Below, in pieces: positions 20,778 through 34,460 of a stretch of DNA of 64,000 nucleotides. The stretch's first letter is position 1. Each line of letters opens with the position of its first letter. Both the position numbers and the translations under genes were made by a program. The stretch covers positions 24,432,483-24,496,482 of the forward strand of contig JACBWW010000015.1 of the NCBI GenBank assembly GCA_020086605.1, read 5' to 3'. Source of the stretch: Lanius collurio. Its lineage: Eukaryota; Chordata; Aves; Passeriformes; Laniidae. The notes beneath the pieces were generated by a model. It was not told the DNA's origin. It did not search any database and saw nothing but the letters and a program-made list of their open reading frames with translations.

Positions 20778-23700
20778 CCAATTAATACAACCAATCTATT
20801 GGCTTACTTGCATTTCATACACAATTGAAATAACATGCATTTCAGCATAAGCTAGAATAAAAAAAAGTTCAATCAAACCAAAGATCACTGCTTTTCTCCC
20901 TTCTGGTTTTTGATTTGTAAAAAGTGTTGAATATTTATGTTTATAATGGGAATAAAAATGTACTACTTCCCAATGTGAGCCTCCTATCCAAATCTCCTTT
21001 TTAGGAATGAGTTTCTCAGTGTGCTTCTTTCTCTAAAACCAAGCATCATTTCCTTGCTAATTACTGTAAATTACAAGTGCAAGGGGCAGCATTCCCTTGT
21101 TTTCTGAGAAAAAAAACATGTGGGCTGAGTGCTGCAGACTGGAAAACCTACTGTTCGATTTCCTCAGCAGAAACATACCCTGACTGCTCTGTACATGGGA
21201 GTTTGACAGCTTGAACTGCGAGTGAACCGAACCTGATGCTTCAGACCACTGAGAAGTCAAAAGAGCAGCAGGAAAAATCAGCTTGCTGCCAAGGGGGAAA
21301 CTCTGGAAAGCTCTGACCTTCTACTTGACAAATGTAGTATGGCATAAGAGTATGGGGGGGGGAAAAGTGTGTGCCACAACTGACACTTATTGTACACCCA
21401 AATTTTTGCTCCCAGAGGTAACCAGGTGGTGTGATGGGTCAGGCATTTCCCCATGCCTTTCCTGGGGGTTCAGCCCCAAGAGGCTTTCCATGGTGTCACC
21501 AGTCTACATAGCTCCAAAAACGCCTCAGGGGAAAAAGAGCTGAAGCCACCAGAGACACCAAAGTGTCCCTCCACTGGGCAATCAAGCCTTGTCACTCCAA
21601 GAGAGCTGATATCCTTGAAACACTGCCCTGTCCCTCACATTCCTGTACCATTGATGGTTCATTCCTCCAAAACAAAAAGTGCCCACAGTTGCAGATGGTC
21701 ACTGTAATCTCCCTGAGTGGCATAAACAAAATAGATGGATGCAAGCAGACTAATGATCTACTCTGGGGTGGTTGGTTATGATGCATCGGAAAGAACAGCT
21801 GGCTGTCAGCAACATATTTATCAGGAATTTAAAAGACAACAACAGCCATATAATCCAGAGGATTTAATGACAGAGTGGAACGAATGCTGAATAAACGCTC
21901 CTTTTGATAAACTCACAAACATTTGGGCGATGCAACAGTGATTTATATTCTTCTGGGAGAAATAAACAAATTAAGGATTTCATGGCCTTGTGGAGACCAG
22001 ATTTCGTAAATGTGAATTTCTGTGTACTTTCAGATTAACTTTATCTCTCTTGGTATTAGTGGAAAACAAACCATGGTATTTTCAGTTTGGTAGCAACTCC
22101 AATCTTTTGCTATTCAGTTTGCTTTTTATTCTGTCCTCCCTAAATCAAATGAGAAATATTAGTTGCACACTCAAAATGTATTGTGGAATAGAATTTTGTA
22201 CCTGGTCTATAGCGAAACCATGAAAACCATAGTAAAATTTTACCTTTATGAATGTAAAAAATGTTTTAGCAAAAGTTTGTTTTTTACAAGGTCAAAATGT
22301 TTCTTTACAGCATTGTAGAATCACTGTAATTCACGAGGCAGAATATAACAGTTGCATTTAAAAATTAATAATCATTCAAACTAATACAAATAGCAGCACT
22401 ATTGGTGGATAGAATAAAACTATTACAAAAATAGGATGACAAGCAGGATGATGCAGCCCCTCTTGGATGCAGTAGCACTGCATAGAGCACTGCTTGTTCT
22501 CAACTCCTTTAACCCAAGAACGAAGAAGTTACTCCCTCCGTGCGCACCCTTCAGGAAAGCAAACCATGGAGTCTGAGACTGGAGAGAAGCCCTTTGGTAA
22601 GGCAGCACTTAGGGAGAGAGTGATGCATTGACACTGAATTTTAGCCATCAGGTATGGCATATCAGAGGGCTCTAAAACAGAAGTAAGAGAAGTCTTTCCA
22701 GTCCTGCCCTGTGGGTGCTGTCAGGATTTGAAGCCCATCCCGTATGGATCCCCTCGCTAGATCAGACTCCCAGGAGAATTTCTCCTTCTGCATTTGTGAC
22801 TTGTTGTGGGGGATGGCTCTGCTCAGGTGGCTTTCAGCAGCCTGTTACAGGGCAGAAAGCCTTAGATACAACATAACACTGCAAATCAGACGTTGCCAAA
22901 ATCAGACAATAGGTAGAGGATCCTGCTATTTACTGACAAAATCTTTTCTTTACTTGTTAGCATAAGATGTTGTTGCTGTCTTTTGCTGAAGTCCTTACTG
23001 AAATGCAACTCCCTTCATCTTGCCTCATCATCAGACACAAACCTTCAGCTGTAAACATGCATCATTTTCACTGCGCTGAAGGAAGTTATTCTGTACCCTA
23101 ACTGCTACCTGCATTGTTATTAATCTGCAATTCATGAGCTTTCAGAGCTCTCTGGGTGCCATCCTGAGCCAAGACAGTCACACACGTACTTAACCCCAAG
23201 CAGACTGCAAGCCCCACACATATCAATGAGCTAGGGTTTCTGCAGCCCTCAGTACCTGAAATTTAACGCTGAAAGCAGTATTAAAACTCTTCCCCTCCCC
23301 ATAGTATTCATCAATATGAAAAGGACATTGTTTTAGCACTGGCAAAATGTTCATGAGCTCAGCAGGGGAATAGTGTTTTAAGTCCACCAGGATGCCTATT
23401 TCTCTTTCTGTTCACTGCTGAATGAAGCGATGGTCCATATTTCCTACCTCATGCTCCATGTTCCTCCAGACAACTCACAGCCTCATCCTGTTTCTCATGT
23501 TTGGAACCACTGTTGCTTATTTGTTGATACATTAGCACTTGAAGCAAAGATCATGACATCATTATACTAGTTTCTGTAAGCAAAATTTAAAAAAGGAAAA
23601 CAATCCTTTACTCTCATCTGAGCATGAGGAGAAAAGGCAAATAATACATCCAGGTATAAGGGCAGTAAGTCTTGAGTTATGGAGGATGATGTGGAAAGAA

Positions 23701-26700
23701 AAAAAATCCTTCTAGATTTTCATTACCAAACTCATTTGAGATAAACTGTAGAAACTATAATTTCTTGGAGGGGAAACGAACTTTGTACAGCTAAGTCTTT
23801 GCTGTCAAAAGCAAAAGATAAGAATGACCTTTGCTTTTAATGTATTTGTCTTTCCATATCCATTATAGACAGTGAACCCAGTCTATTAGCACCATTGGTC
23901 TAACACTAAAAGTCAATTTGATTTAACCATACTTGCTGGCACTGCAAACTGCCTGACAATCACTCAATTAGAAAAAAGACATTAGCCCAGGTGTTGCTTA
24001 GAACCTAGCTGCTCCTTCACTTTTGTAATGTACCTGAGATTCGGCTTTAATTCAGTGTTCTGTAATCAGCTGGCTTTAAATCAATCCAGCGTTGTCAAAA
24101 GCACGTGGGATCAAATGAAAATGCAAAATTTAAAATACAAATAACCATTGAAGGTAAATTTTAAGTGCCAGGGCTGTATCATAATGGCAAACTTGATATC
24201 ATTTACAGCAACATTAAAGCAAGTGTTATTAAGAGAAAATGAGGCATTTGTCAATTAATGTTCTTAGTGCCATTAGAGGTCTTAAAATTACAACGCTTGC
24301 AATATTTTGACTAAAACAAGCTCATTCAAAGGCTCTTTTTAGCACATTAGCATCTTGTTAGACTTTGAAGATGTTTCGGATCTTCCTTCTTCAGCTAGTA
24401 AAGGAAGAAATCGAATTCCAGTCAGCATATTACAAAACTGTGGAAGTGTACTGTTTGCTGTTGCGTGTACTCAAAATACAAAGATCAGCCTTTTTTGCTG
24501 GAAAATATAAAATTTTATTTCCAGGGTCCCAAAAGGAAATATGAACCAAGTTCTGATATCCCCAGTCATTACTGAGGAATTTTTTATGATATTAATTACC
24601 CATTATCTTTTATAGGGCCATTTCTTCAGTGAGAATGCACCCGCTGAGATTGGAGGTCTGCCTCCAGCATCATAAAGTTAAAACAAGCTGTGAATATCAC
24701 AGATGGGCATACATTTATTGTGAGAGAATTTTTTGAATATTCAATTTCAGGAGGAAAGTTCCAAAAACCAGTCTGAGTTCTTTTCAGTGTCCTTATAAAT
24801 ATATTACTCTGTCTCATTTCCAAACATCTATAGTGTCTTGTCTAAGTGGATATCTCAGTGCAGAACCACACATGGAAAACCCCACATATTGTGCATTTTG
24901 CCAGCCCCTACAGAAACAGACATCTGGATTTTACTCCCAAATATTGGTGTGTCAGCACACTTCCTGGACCAACCCAAATCCTTCAGTTTCTCACCCTCTT
25001 TAATACAATGTCTCTTTATAGATCTGCCTTAAAAAAGATGGCATTTTTGCAGTACACTGCAGAGGGACCTTCTCACTGCAGGTCTAAAAGCAGGTTTAAA
25101 AGTTAATGTCTAGTTCTGGCTGCTCATCTGCCGGTGTTCCTAGTAAAAGCCCATGTCACACCAAGACTACCTCTTTACTAAACTTTAGAAATGGAAGTGG
25201 GATGTCAGGGAAAGGGTCACGAGCCCATGAGAGGTTTGGGGCACAGCTGTGGGCGGAATACCCAGTGTAAACCAAGGTACACACCTCTAATCCCTGCATG
25301 CATTCGTTGTGTCACAAAAAACCGAAATGAATAAAATTGTGCAGAAATACATGTTGAGCAGGCTGTACCTTGCCACAGAGAGTGACTGTCCCTTTCAGTT
25401 GAAGAAGGTCTGGCTCTGTGGCTTATTGCTCAATTATGAAGTTAATCAAAGAACTAATTGAGCTTTCTCTGCTTAGTCTTCTGAGCCTTTTCTTATGGAT
25501 TAACTTTTATTGGAGCTAACAGAGGACATGAGGAAGGCTGTAAAGGGCAAGGAGATGATAAGCCTAGTATGTGAGAGGAATGATAGTTGTATGTCATATT
25601 TGTGCAGACAAAATTGGGGTCTGGGAAGGAATATGACAGAGCCATGTACCTTTTAAAATCCTATAACCTGCATGGCATTTGAAACCTTTCTTGCAGTGTT
25701 TTGCCATCTCAAGTGTTCATTTCTTCAACTGTGCTTTTTTAGCCTGTTTTCAGCAAACCAGATCCTCACGGGAATGAGAGGTTCTACCCACCTATAACTG
25801 TGACAAGTGAAGACTATAACTCTTTTCTTAGAACAAAATGATCTCAAGGAGAAAACTGAGGTATCAATGGGTTATAAAAGATCTGCATCTACAATAGCAT
25901 TTACAGGAAGAAAAAACTAAAAGAGAAGGGGACAGCAATAATTAGACCATACAGAAGAAAGATGATTTCTTTAAAAAGTTGTTCAAAGAGAATTTGCTTT
26001 ATTGAATGTAGGCTTCAAAATGAAGGCCCATGATTAAGTTATGTGAAAAAAGAGCAATGAGTTACAATTCCTGACATTTTTCTGCTATTTTTCTCTAACA
26101 TTAATATGGAGAAAAATATTGTTCTACACTTCAGAGTAATCAGAATACTTTATCTTTTAAAACTGTTATGGAGAGCTCACATTCTGCAAATGTCTTAGCT
26201 CATACTGGATAATGACGAGCAAGTGAGACAGAATTTCATGCTTTCTAAAATGTAAATATAAGGAGACATTCTTTTCTCTTTCCAGTGATTATCCTATGCT
26301 ACAATTACCTTCCTTGTGGCTGTCTAAATAATAATCTCCTGATAAAGGGAAAGTGCTCATGGGAACTTCTATCACACGGTTACAAAGGAAGAAAATATCT
26401 TATTTAATGCACAGTAGCCAGAATTCACAGAGAAAGAATTGAAATTGAAGGTACTCCCTTGCTATTGGGACTTTTGCTCATCTTTGGTCTGGTATGAGAC
26501 AAGACCTACTGACTGGGAAATACATGGCTTCAGAGTCAGGTGTTTGGTACACACATTCACCCCTGAAGGCTGTTGTTGGTGGTCCTGATCCTCTCTTTCC
26601 AGGACACAAGAGTATGATCTTTCACAGCAGGCAACCTGGGGAGATTTTGACTGAAATTTATAGGACGGTGTTTGTCAGCTCTGTGCAAAAATATAAACTC

Positions 26701-27962
26701 AAGGGGGTGCAGGTGAAGGATGATCAAAGAAATGACAAGCTTCTCTCTCAAGAGTGAACTATGGGTTTTTCTTACTGAGCTTAGCGAAGCAGAGGCTGAG
26801 AGAGATGTGACTGAGCTCTGGTGCGTGCCTAACTGAGATGAGACTGCACGGCCATCTGTGGTGGCAGCAGACAGAATTTACGTGATCCTTTGCTGCCCTA
26901 TTTTTCCACATTCATTTTCTTGGTGGGATTACCATTTACAGAAACTACTAGGCTTTGTGTTCTGGGATGCTATTGAAGCTTTCAAAGAAATACAGGGATG
27001 CCTCAGCAGGACAAAATGCTTACCTTGGTGATACAAAGCCTCTGGATTTTGGACCAAATCATATGCCCTGCACAGTATGGGAGAATACATACCTCAACCT
27101 ATATGATTCCCTTAAAGTCAAAATCTCTGCTTGGCACAAAACAGTGGTTCTCAGATACTAATGTCATGAACAGAAATATAGAGCAGAAGGGACAGCCCTT
27201 TATTCTTTAATTAACTCATACAGCTCTTCAGCCATATCATACATCAAGCCTAGCCATAAAAATGGCAATTTTATAGTGTATATAAAAAGAATAAAATGAT
27301 TCACAGAGATTGAAGATCCATTTACAGCAAATGTATATGCCTGTCTGAGTGCAACGGATTCCAAACAGATACATTACTGTGACCCATAAAACTACTTCAA
27401 TAACTTATTTACTGTAACTTTGGGTGACATTGTCATAGATTAATAGTTTTGTAAAAGGTTTAGGTGCATCAGGTCATCATATTGTTCTTGAAGATTTTTT
27501 TTTTTTCGGTCAGATGTGTGATATTGGTGTGTAGTGAATGACCATTGCAATTCCTTGATGTCCATTATTCTGTCTGCATATTGTTAGGACATAAAATGGG
27601 TGGGTGAACACCAGAATAGTTGGAGAAATTTAGGGCAAACCTAATTTGAATATTTTGCACCTAAACTTTTTAACCTGAAAACTTGAAAGACAAGATTTAA
27701 ATGAAACATAAATGTGACCAGTTTAAAAAAAAGGATGAAGTTTAAAATGCAGATGGGAATAAGAATTTAAATGCTGTAATCTCTAAAGAGAACCAGCAAT
27801 CAAAGTCTAATATCCTCATATTGTGCCAGATAATGAAATATTAAGCTGGAGATAATAAGATTTCTTTCCACTGGATAGTCTTCAGCATAGTTAAACCTAT
27901 GAATGAACAGCTGAAGTGTTTTATATAAGCAAAAGGTTATATGTCAAGGATTCTGAGGACTG

Positions 27963-27976
27963 AAAAAAAAAAAAAA
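27963..27976. repeat. A14 homopolymer
   Basis: Fourteen A after GGACTG. No polyadenylation hexamer or parent gene was recognised upstream. Confidence 0.85.
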
Positions 27977-28268
27977 TCCCATCCCATTTGCTACAAACTC
28001 ATATCTCTCATTCTCTTTTAAAATTGTGCCAGAATTTAATGCATTTCAAGAAAGACTCCTTCACTGGTGTGCTCTGATTGAGACAGGGGGTGTAGTGGAC
28101 ATTTTTTATCCAGCTTCCCTAAGCAAACAAAGGCTATGTAATCATGGTCTTTGTGTGTGCAAATCTACACCTTCATCTTCCCCCCTAAATGCAAATATTT
28201 CCATCAAGTTTGACAAAAAGGCAGAGATCTTAAAGAGGGTAAATTCCTGAAAACATTCACAAAGGGGA

Positions 28269-28319
28269 GGCTAATAGGGAGATATATGGCTAATAGGGAG
28301 ATATATGGCTAATAGGGAG
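28269..28319. repeat. 19-bp minisatellite, 2.7 copies
   Basis: The unit GGCTAATAGGGAGATATAT occurs at 28269-28287 and 28288-28306, with a 13-bp partial third copy at 28307-28319. The copies are identical, which points to a recent expansion. Confidence 0.95.
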
Positions 28320-29159
28320 CCTCTGACTGAAGGAACAGATGTGGATGAGTCACCTCCATCAGCCTCTAACAAACCAGCACTGGCAAAGAAAACCAAATTA
28401 ATCCATCTCACCACTAATGGAGTTGCCAGCTTTTTAACATGCCAGTGAGGTGCAAGAATGCTGGCAAGGTAATTCCTGCCCTGACAGTCTATGGCACTGG
28501 ATTTCTGTGGTTGTTCACCAAGACGTTTTATATTTAGATCTACAAGGAGGGGATGAGTCCACTATGGAGCAGAAACAACAAAAATGAGTTTTTGACTGTA
28601 AAGAGAAGCTCAAAAGAGAAATATTTCTCCTGACTTCTTACAGAACCCTATGAGACAAGCCCAGCTCAGTGAAACACAATTCCCGGCCGCCTTAAACTTC
28701 ATGTGGAAATCTAAGACAATCATTTTAGTAAGATCTTTAAAATCAAAACAGGAATTACAAATGCAACCCTTGTGGATCAATTCAAATAGCTATGGAGTGA
28801 ATTGTGGAAGAAGCCCTTGCAGAAGAACATAGATGAGAACAGAAGGAGAGAACCCCAGTTGCTCTGGGACTTCCTCCCACCTTCCTGCACTGTAGACACT
28901 TGCTTCCAACAGGCTACAAGCAGGTGACTGCATGTAATAGCTACCACTGCTACATTTTCTCCCAATGTCATCAGTGTCTTTTTTTTCTGGTCTTGCTTTT
29001 TGACAGATGTTTGCTCACTTTTACAAAACTGTTATAGATGTTTTGCCAATTTCCAAAAATGCCTTTGAAAGCACAAATCATCAGAGCTATAGCAGTGCGC
29101 TCAGCAACCTGTTGCACAATGAATGAAAAAAGAACAATATTTGGCGCTATTTTTCAAAG

Positions 29160-29179
29160 TGTGTTAAATTGTTAACACA
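29160..29179. repeat. Perfect 8-bp inverted repeat, 4-nt spacer
   Basis: The arms are TGTGTTAA and TTAACACA around ATTG. The inner part GTTAA-ATTG-TTAAC resembles the HNF1 palindrome, but the spacing is one base too long. Confidence 0.7.
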
Positions 29180-32109
29180 ATGAGATGAACAGTGTTTACT
29201 CATGGAATAGTTTTTGTATGTATGTTCTCTTTTACACAATTATGAATGCCCATGTTTCCCTTTAACACAAATATTCATAGCACATCTCTGCCTCATCATG
29301 AACTACAATTTCCCATCAATTAATCTCTTTTCTTCTTCTGCATTTTTGCACAATCCCTTTTGTAGACAAATTGTGGAGAGGTGGATTTCGTAATAAAACC
29401 AACACCAAAGTGAGGGACAATGGGAGCTAGGGGGAGTTTTGTTTTTAAAAAGGAAAAAATTAAAAAGAAGATTTTATAAGCTGAATGGGGAGGCATCTCT
29501 GATGTGCAGTTTGGGAATCAACCCACCAAACCACTGTAGCATACAACATCAGACAGTGATTGTTGCTAATATTTTTCCTCCCTCCCCCATTTTTTTTTAA
29601 CTTCTGCTAAACTTTTTTAAAAGCAGAATGTCACAGAAGTATTATTCCTTAAAATTTTAGCAAAATTGCTGTAGAAAAGGTGCACAGAGAGTGTATATTT
29701 ACACTTGTAGCTGAATTACATTTCCAGCAAAGGCAAAGCCAGCTTCTCTTGGGAACATACTTGGTCTCTACAAAACAGTGAGTATGCTGGGATTTTTCTT
29801 GTCTTTCTAAAATAAACCACAGCGCTGCATAAAGAATGTGGCAGATGGTTACTTCCTAATCTGCACATGAAATATCTTCCAGTTACAGAATTTGTTGCTC
29901 AATGTCTCAAAGTCCATATTAATTATACACACTAACAGAAAGGCAGTACTGAAAATGACTGGATCTGGTTGTGAGCCTGCACAGTCTTCAATGTGGAGTT
30001 AAATAGTTGTTCCCCATAAAGCAGCTGAAAAGCTTAGACAATGAAATTTTGCCAGATGGTAGTTGATAACACAAGATGTTAGGCTGCTTTTTCTGCTGCA
30101 AATGACCAGGGAAAAAGCAGGTCATAAAATCTCCTGTGTTTGAGGATTTGGGATTTTTTTAAAGCATTGGATAGAGTTTGTGCTTGGTTTTGAGGTGTCA
30201 ACAAGGTCTATTGAGTAACTTGTGAGACTGCAAAATATGCTATAGGTCTCACATTTCATTGTCTCACAAACTTGTCCTGATCTTCTGCTAGGGCTAAATA
30301 CTCAATAGCTTACTATCAGCCACTGAACTGCAATAAAATATGTTTTCAATACATTCATTAAGAAATCAGGTTAATTACACACCTACACTCTCGTGAAGCC
30401 TCAAAACTGCCACAGAGAAACCAGCGATTTTATGAGGCTGAAAGGAAAAAAATACCATGGCAACTTTCCTGTGCTATTTAATCACATTTACTGAAATTTT
30501 ATCAGGTGCCTTTGAAGTAAAATGACAGGAAATAATCTATAAAAAACAATGTGCTTTTAAATACAGAGACCTTGAATTTTAGTGTAAAAGGAAACCAAAT
30601 CTCTAATTTAGTGGAACCAGTATGATTAAAAATAATTACATTTGCAAAGTGAACATTTGGAGAAAAAATGATTAATGTGCTCAATAATAACATCCATCTA
30701 ATTTGTATAATGAGCATTTTCATCTAAAGCCATGTTTCCATTCAGGATATGAAGAGATTTAAAAGGAAATAACTTAGTATCATCTACCCATTTTTATACC
30801 AGCATCCTGACTCTGATTATGTCATGGCTTTGCAGCTCTGTTTGCCATTCAGTCTTTACAAAAAAAACCCAAGAAGAACAACTTGTAATTAATTTTTTTT
30901 TTATTTATAAACTCACATACATGCCATGAAACATTAACTGTAGAAAATCAAAAGAAGTACTAGACATTTAAATACTGATAGCTTGCCATGCCAGCAAAAG
31001 CACAGAAGTTAGCAATCTGTATGGATATAAATTAATATTCATTAAAGCTTTATTAACTTTCCTTGATAACAACCTCAGAAAATATCATTTTGTCTTTCCC
31101 TTTGTGGTTATAACTTTAGACTGTCAGCCTGTTTTTGTTCCATCCTAGACTGCCTCCTCTTTTTTTTCTATGAAGTGGTTGTTCATTATTTTCATTGTAA
31201 TGGATGATAGAGGTTGATGAGCTGGAGCACTACAGCTCTTTGAGTTAGCTTCCTAACAGGATACAAAATGAGAAGGCATTTAATTTAAGGAAAAAGAGGT
31301 GTTATTGTTTAGAACATTCCTCAAAAAAACTGCAGCATGAGTGCCTAGAAAGGCCTAAGGGCTCCTCAGGTGGTTAGGATTGACACCACCCAGCACAGAC
31401 AATGCAGAGGGTCTCAGAGCCCCCCTGCTTCCCTGTCAGATCCTGAGAGGTGCTGCATGTGGCACACTAGGCTCAGAAAGAGAGAACCATGCTCCATCTG
31501 GGAGCTTATCCATGCTTTCCAGACTCCCTGTATCTACATCTCATCCTTCTTCCTGCTGGAAATAAAGTAAGAAGTGTCTGAAAGGGTTTTCCAGGAAAGC
31601 AGTCACTTAACTCACTAAAGTTTGTCCTCATGAAGTCTTAGTGATTTATTAATTCCCATGAGCTGCTTAAGAGAGCAGCTAAGAGCATACACTAAATCCT
31701 CCAAATTTTTCCAAGCATGGTGGGCAGGGAGGAAGAGTGATCTAGAGAACAGTTATAGGTAGGCTCTAGCTCTAACTTTAACAATCTTTTCTACTTCCTC
31801 TAATTTAACTGTTCCTTGTAGGGTGTGTCTCTGATCTAGTTCATTGCATTTCAAGTAAAATTCAGCAGCAGTTCCACAGGAAAACAGAACCTCATTTATA
31901 TTACTTCTCTAATGCAGTGCTTGTTTAGAATAACTTCATTTCTATTCACTCCCTAAAGGTTTTTCACACAATATATGTTTTCCATTTGCTGGCTAACTGA
32001 ATGGAGAGGAAAAGAAAACAGTTCACATTCAGTCCAAATTACTGTAAGGCAACAAAAATGAGAATTCTGTTCTCAGCTCTCATTTTTCAAGGAGATTTCA
32101 ACAGGAATT

Positions 32110-32124
32110 AAAAAAAAAAAAAAA
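32110..32124. repeat. A15 homopolymer
   Basis: Fifteen A followed by GAAAAAG. It is simple low-complexity sequence. Confidence 0.85.
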
Positions 32125-34446
32125 GAAAAAGTAATTTCCACAAACTTACTTTAAGTGTGTCACGTTCTGTTTTCTGAATGCTTAATAGGACTTTCAAGCT
32201 TGCAGACTTATTAAACAAGACAAGGACATTGAATTTCTCCTGTGTCTCTAGCCTTGTCTATGCCAGAAAAGTTTAAATTTTTATGTTGTCTGACTAAGCT
32301 GGTTATAACTGTCTGTGCTACCAGCACTGGAAATCTGAGAGTGTACAAAAGATTTGCAAAAACATAATCTAATATTTTATGTGTTAGATGCCCAAGGTCA
32401 AGGGTGCAAATCCCTTAGTCTGTGTGGTGCATCAATGGAAAATTAATGGGGCTGTTAAATGTTAAGAGGTGTTGTAGTCACATTATTATGCTTGGTAGCA
32501 GAGCACAGGGCTGAGATGCTATTGAGGGCAAAGCAGATGATCTAATAAACTAGCCTTACAAGGAGCTCTCCTTCCTCATCTGAGGGGCAACAATCTGCCA
32601 CAGCTGAGGTGGGGAATTTCTTCCACAGAGATCATATCCTTCATGTGTACTGGATAAACAGGAGTGCTTGCTGCTACAGCTGCCACTAAAGTTTCTCCCC
32701 CTTTTTTTACACTACCCTTGCACAAGGAGAGAGGAGAGAACCCAGCCCCCAGTGTTCTCAATTTCTCTGGCTGATTTGCAAGTACAGTTCCCTTTAAGGA
32801 AAAAAGGTCAGCCAGGATAGGAAAGCAGACTGTCATTTCTAAGGTAAGACAACTAAGAATCTGTCATGATCATTACTCAACTAATCAGAGATAACATCAA
32901 CGACCTCATTCTGTCAAAAAATATGTACAACAATGACCTCTTCCTTTATCAGGAGCAATGGGATATGACAGCACAGCCATTATTACTGTATAGGTAAGAA
33001 AGCACCCCCTTGCTGCTCCCCTGAACAGTAATGTGTGCCCATAGCTTTTTCTAATGTCTCCCATTTCTCCTGTCTGGCATATTTTGATTCTGATAAGAAC
33101 AATATACTTAAATATCCTTATAAAAATCTGCAGATGTACCACTAATGTAAATGATTATTGATGGTGGGGTACAGTATGAATTTGGGGAGGGCTGGAAACC
33201 CCATTTACTTAGGAAAGTACAGATGGCAAATGTGGTCTGGCTGCAGTTTAGCTGGGAAACCTGCACACAGGGTAATTGAACCATCGTGTTGAACAAACTT
33301 CTTTGATAATTGGTAGTGGCTTAAAGCTTTATTATTCCAGTTCAGAGTCCATGACCTGCATTTCTAAAGTGATTAATAAATTTTAAGCCATTTTAATAAA
33401 TTTGCAAGGACCATTGTAATTTTACAAGCTTATGCTGTGCATAAAGCCAGGCCAAAGATCAATACCAAATAATCTCTGCATCGACCCTGTAATTCCTGAC
33501 TGAGCACTAGAAGTTGCTTTAGAGAGATGTCACAGAAAGATCATTCACCCCAGCTTGAGGTTAGCTGTTCCTTCCCTGTTCAACATTTCCACTTTATTTA
33601 TATACTCATTTTGGCCAGCTTCATTTTCCAGCCAATTATTTTCATGATGCTTTTTTTTTCCCCTAGAGATTTCTGGTATCAAAAATCCCTCCTACACTTC
33701 TCCCTGAATCTAAAGTCTTTTTGCAGTTCTTGTTTGTGAGGAGCTAAGTGGCAAACACCTTATATGAAATCAATGAACCCCAAGTTGCCTTCTTTTTACT
33801 TTTTAACTCTTTCATGGACAGAAAAAGAACTGGAAGTCTGAGAAGCAAGAGGCATGTGCAAAGAAGAATCCCTTCATGGGTTTTAAATTAAATTCTTTAA
33901 TGCCATTCTCATTAAAAACTCTTCCCTGACAAGTACTGTTTGATTATGACTTCAAACTGCCAGCATTCATCATGAATAACTCTTCTGCAAGGTATTTACA
34001 TGTTGCCTTGTCACTGCCACAGACAGCAATTTTATCAAGCGTGACAGAAAGAAAGAGGGAAAACTTGGGGAGTGAATTCACAAACTGGGACTCACTGCAG
34101 ATGATCATGTGATATTGCAGGACAAATGCTTTCAGCACCTGGCCCAGGGAAACATCCTTGTGCCCTTTTATAATGATCTGCCACAGGCAGATATTTTCAG
34201 AAGTCATGGCCACACATTCTGTTGGCTGCGACTCTTGCAGTGCTTAGCTCCTCTCCTGAGACACCATTTTATGAGACACTCCACACCATCTACCCAGTAG
34301 GAACCACAGTGTGCGTTCCTGGATGTATAACCTTGTGCTGGCTGTGCTATAGGGGCAGTTCAAGCTATGGCACTCCACAGTCTCACAGCACCCATATAAT
34401 GGGATTGTATCCATCACCATTTTTCATTCTACTAATTCTATATATA

Positions 34447-34460
34447 TTTTTTTTTTTTTT
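34447..34460. repeat. T14 homopolymer
   Basis: A TATATA stretch running into fourteen T. It is low-complexity only. Confidence 0.85.

Larger units (their letters stand above)
19236..28268. other. Intergenic, no gene recognised
   Basis: About 9 kb of non-coding DNA. It includes a T15 run (20763-20777) and an 8-G run near 21354-21361. Complex AT-rich sequence at 24.0-24.4 kb is a candidate conserved element. There is an exact octamer ATGCAAAT at 28189-28196. Scattered open frames below 110 codons are not recognisable. Confidence 0.65.
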
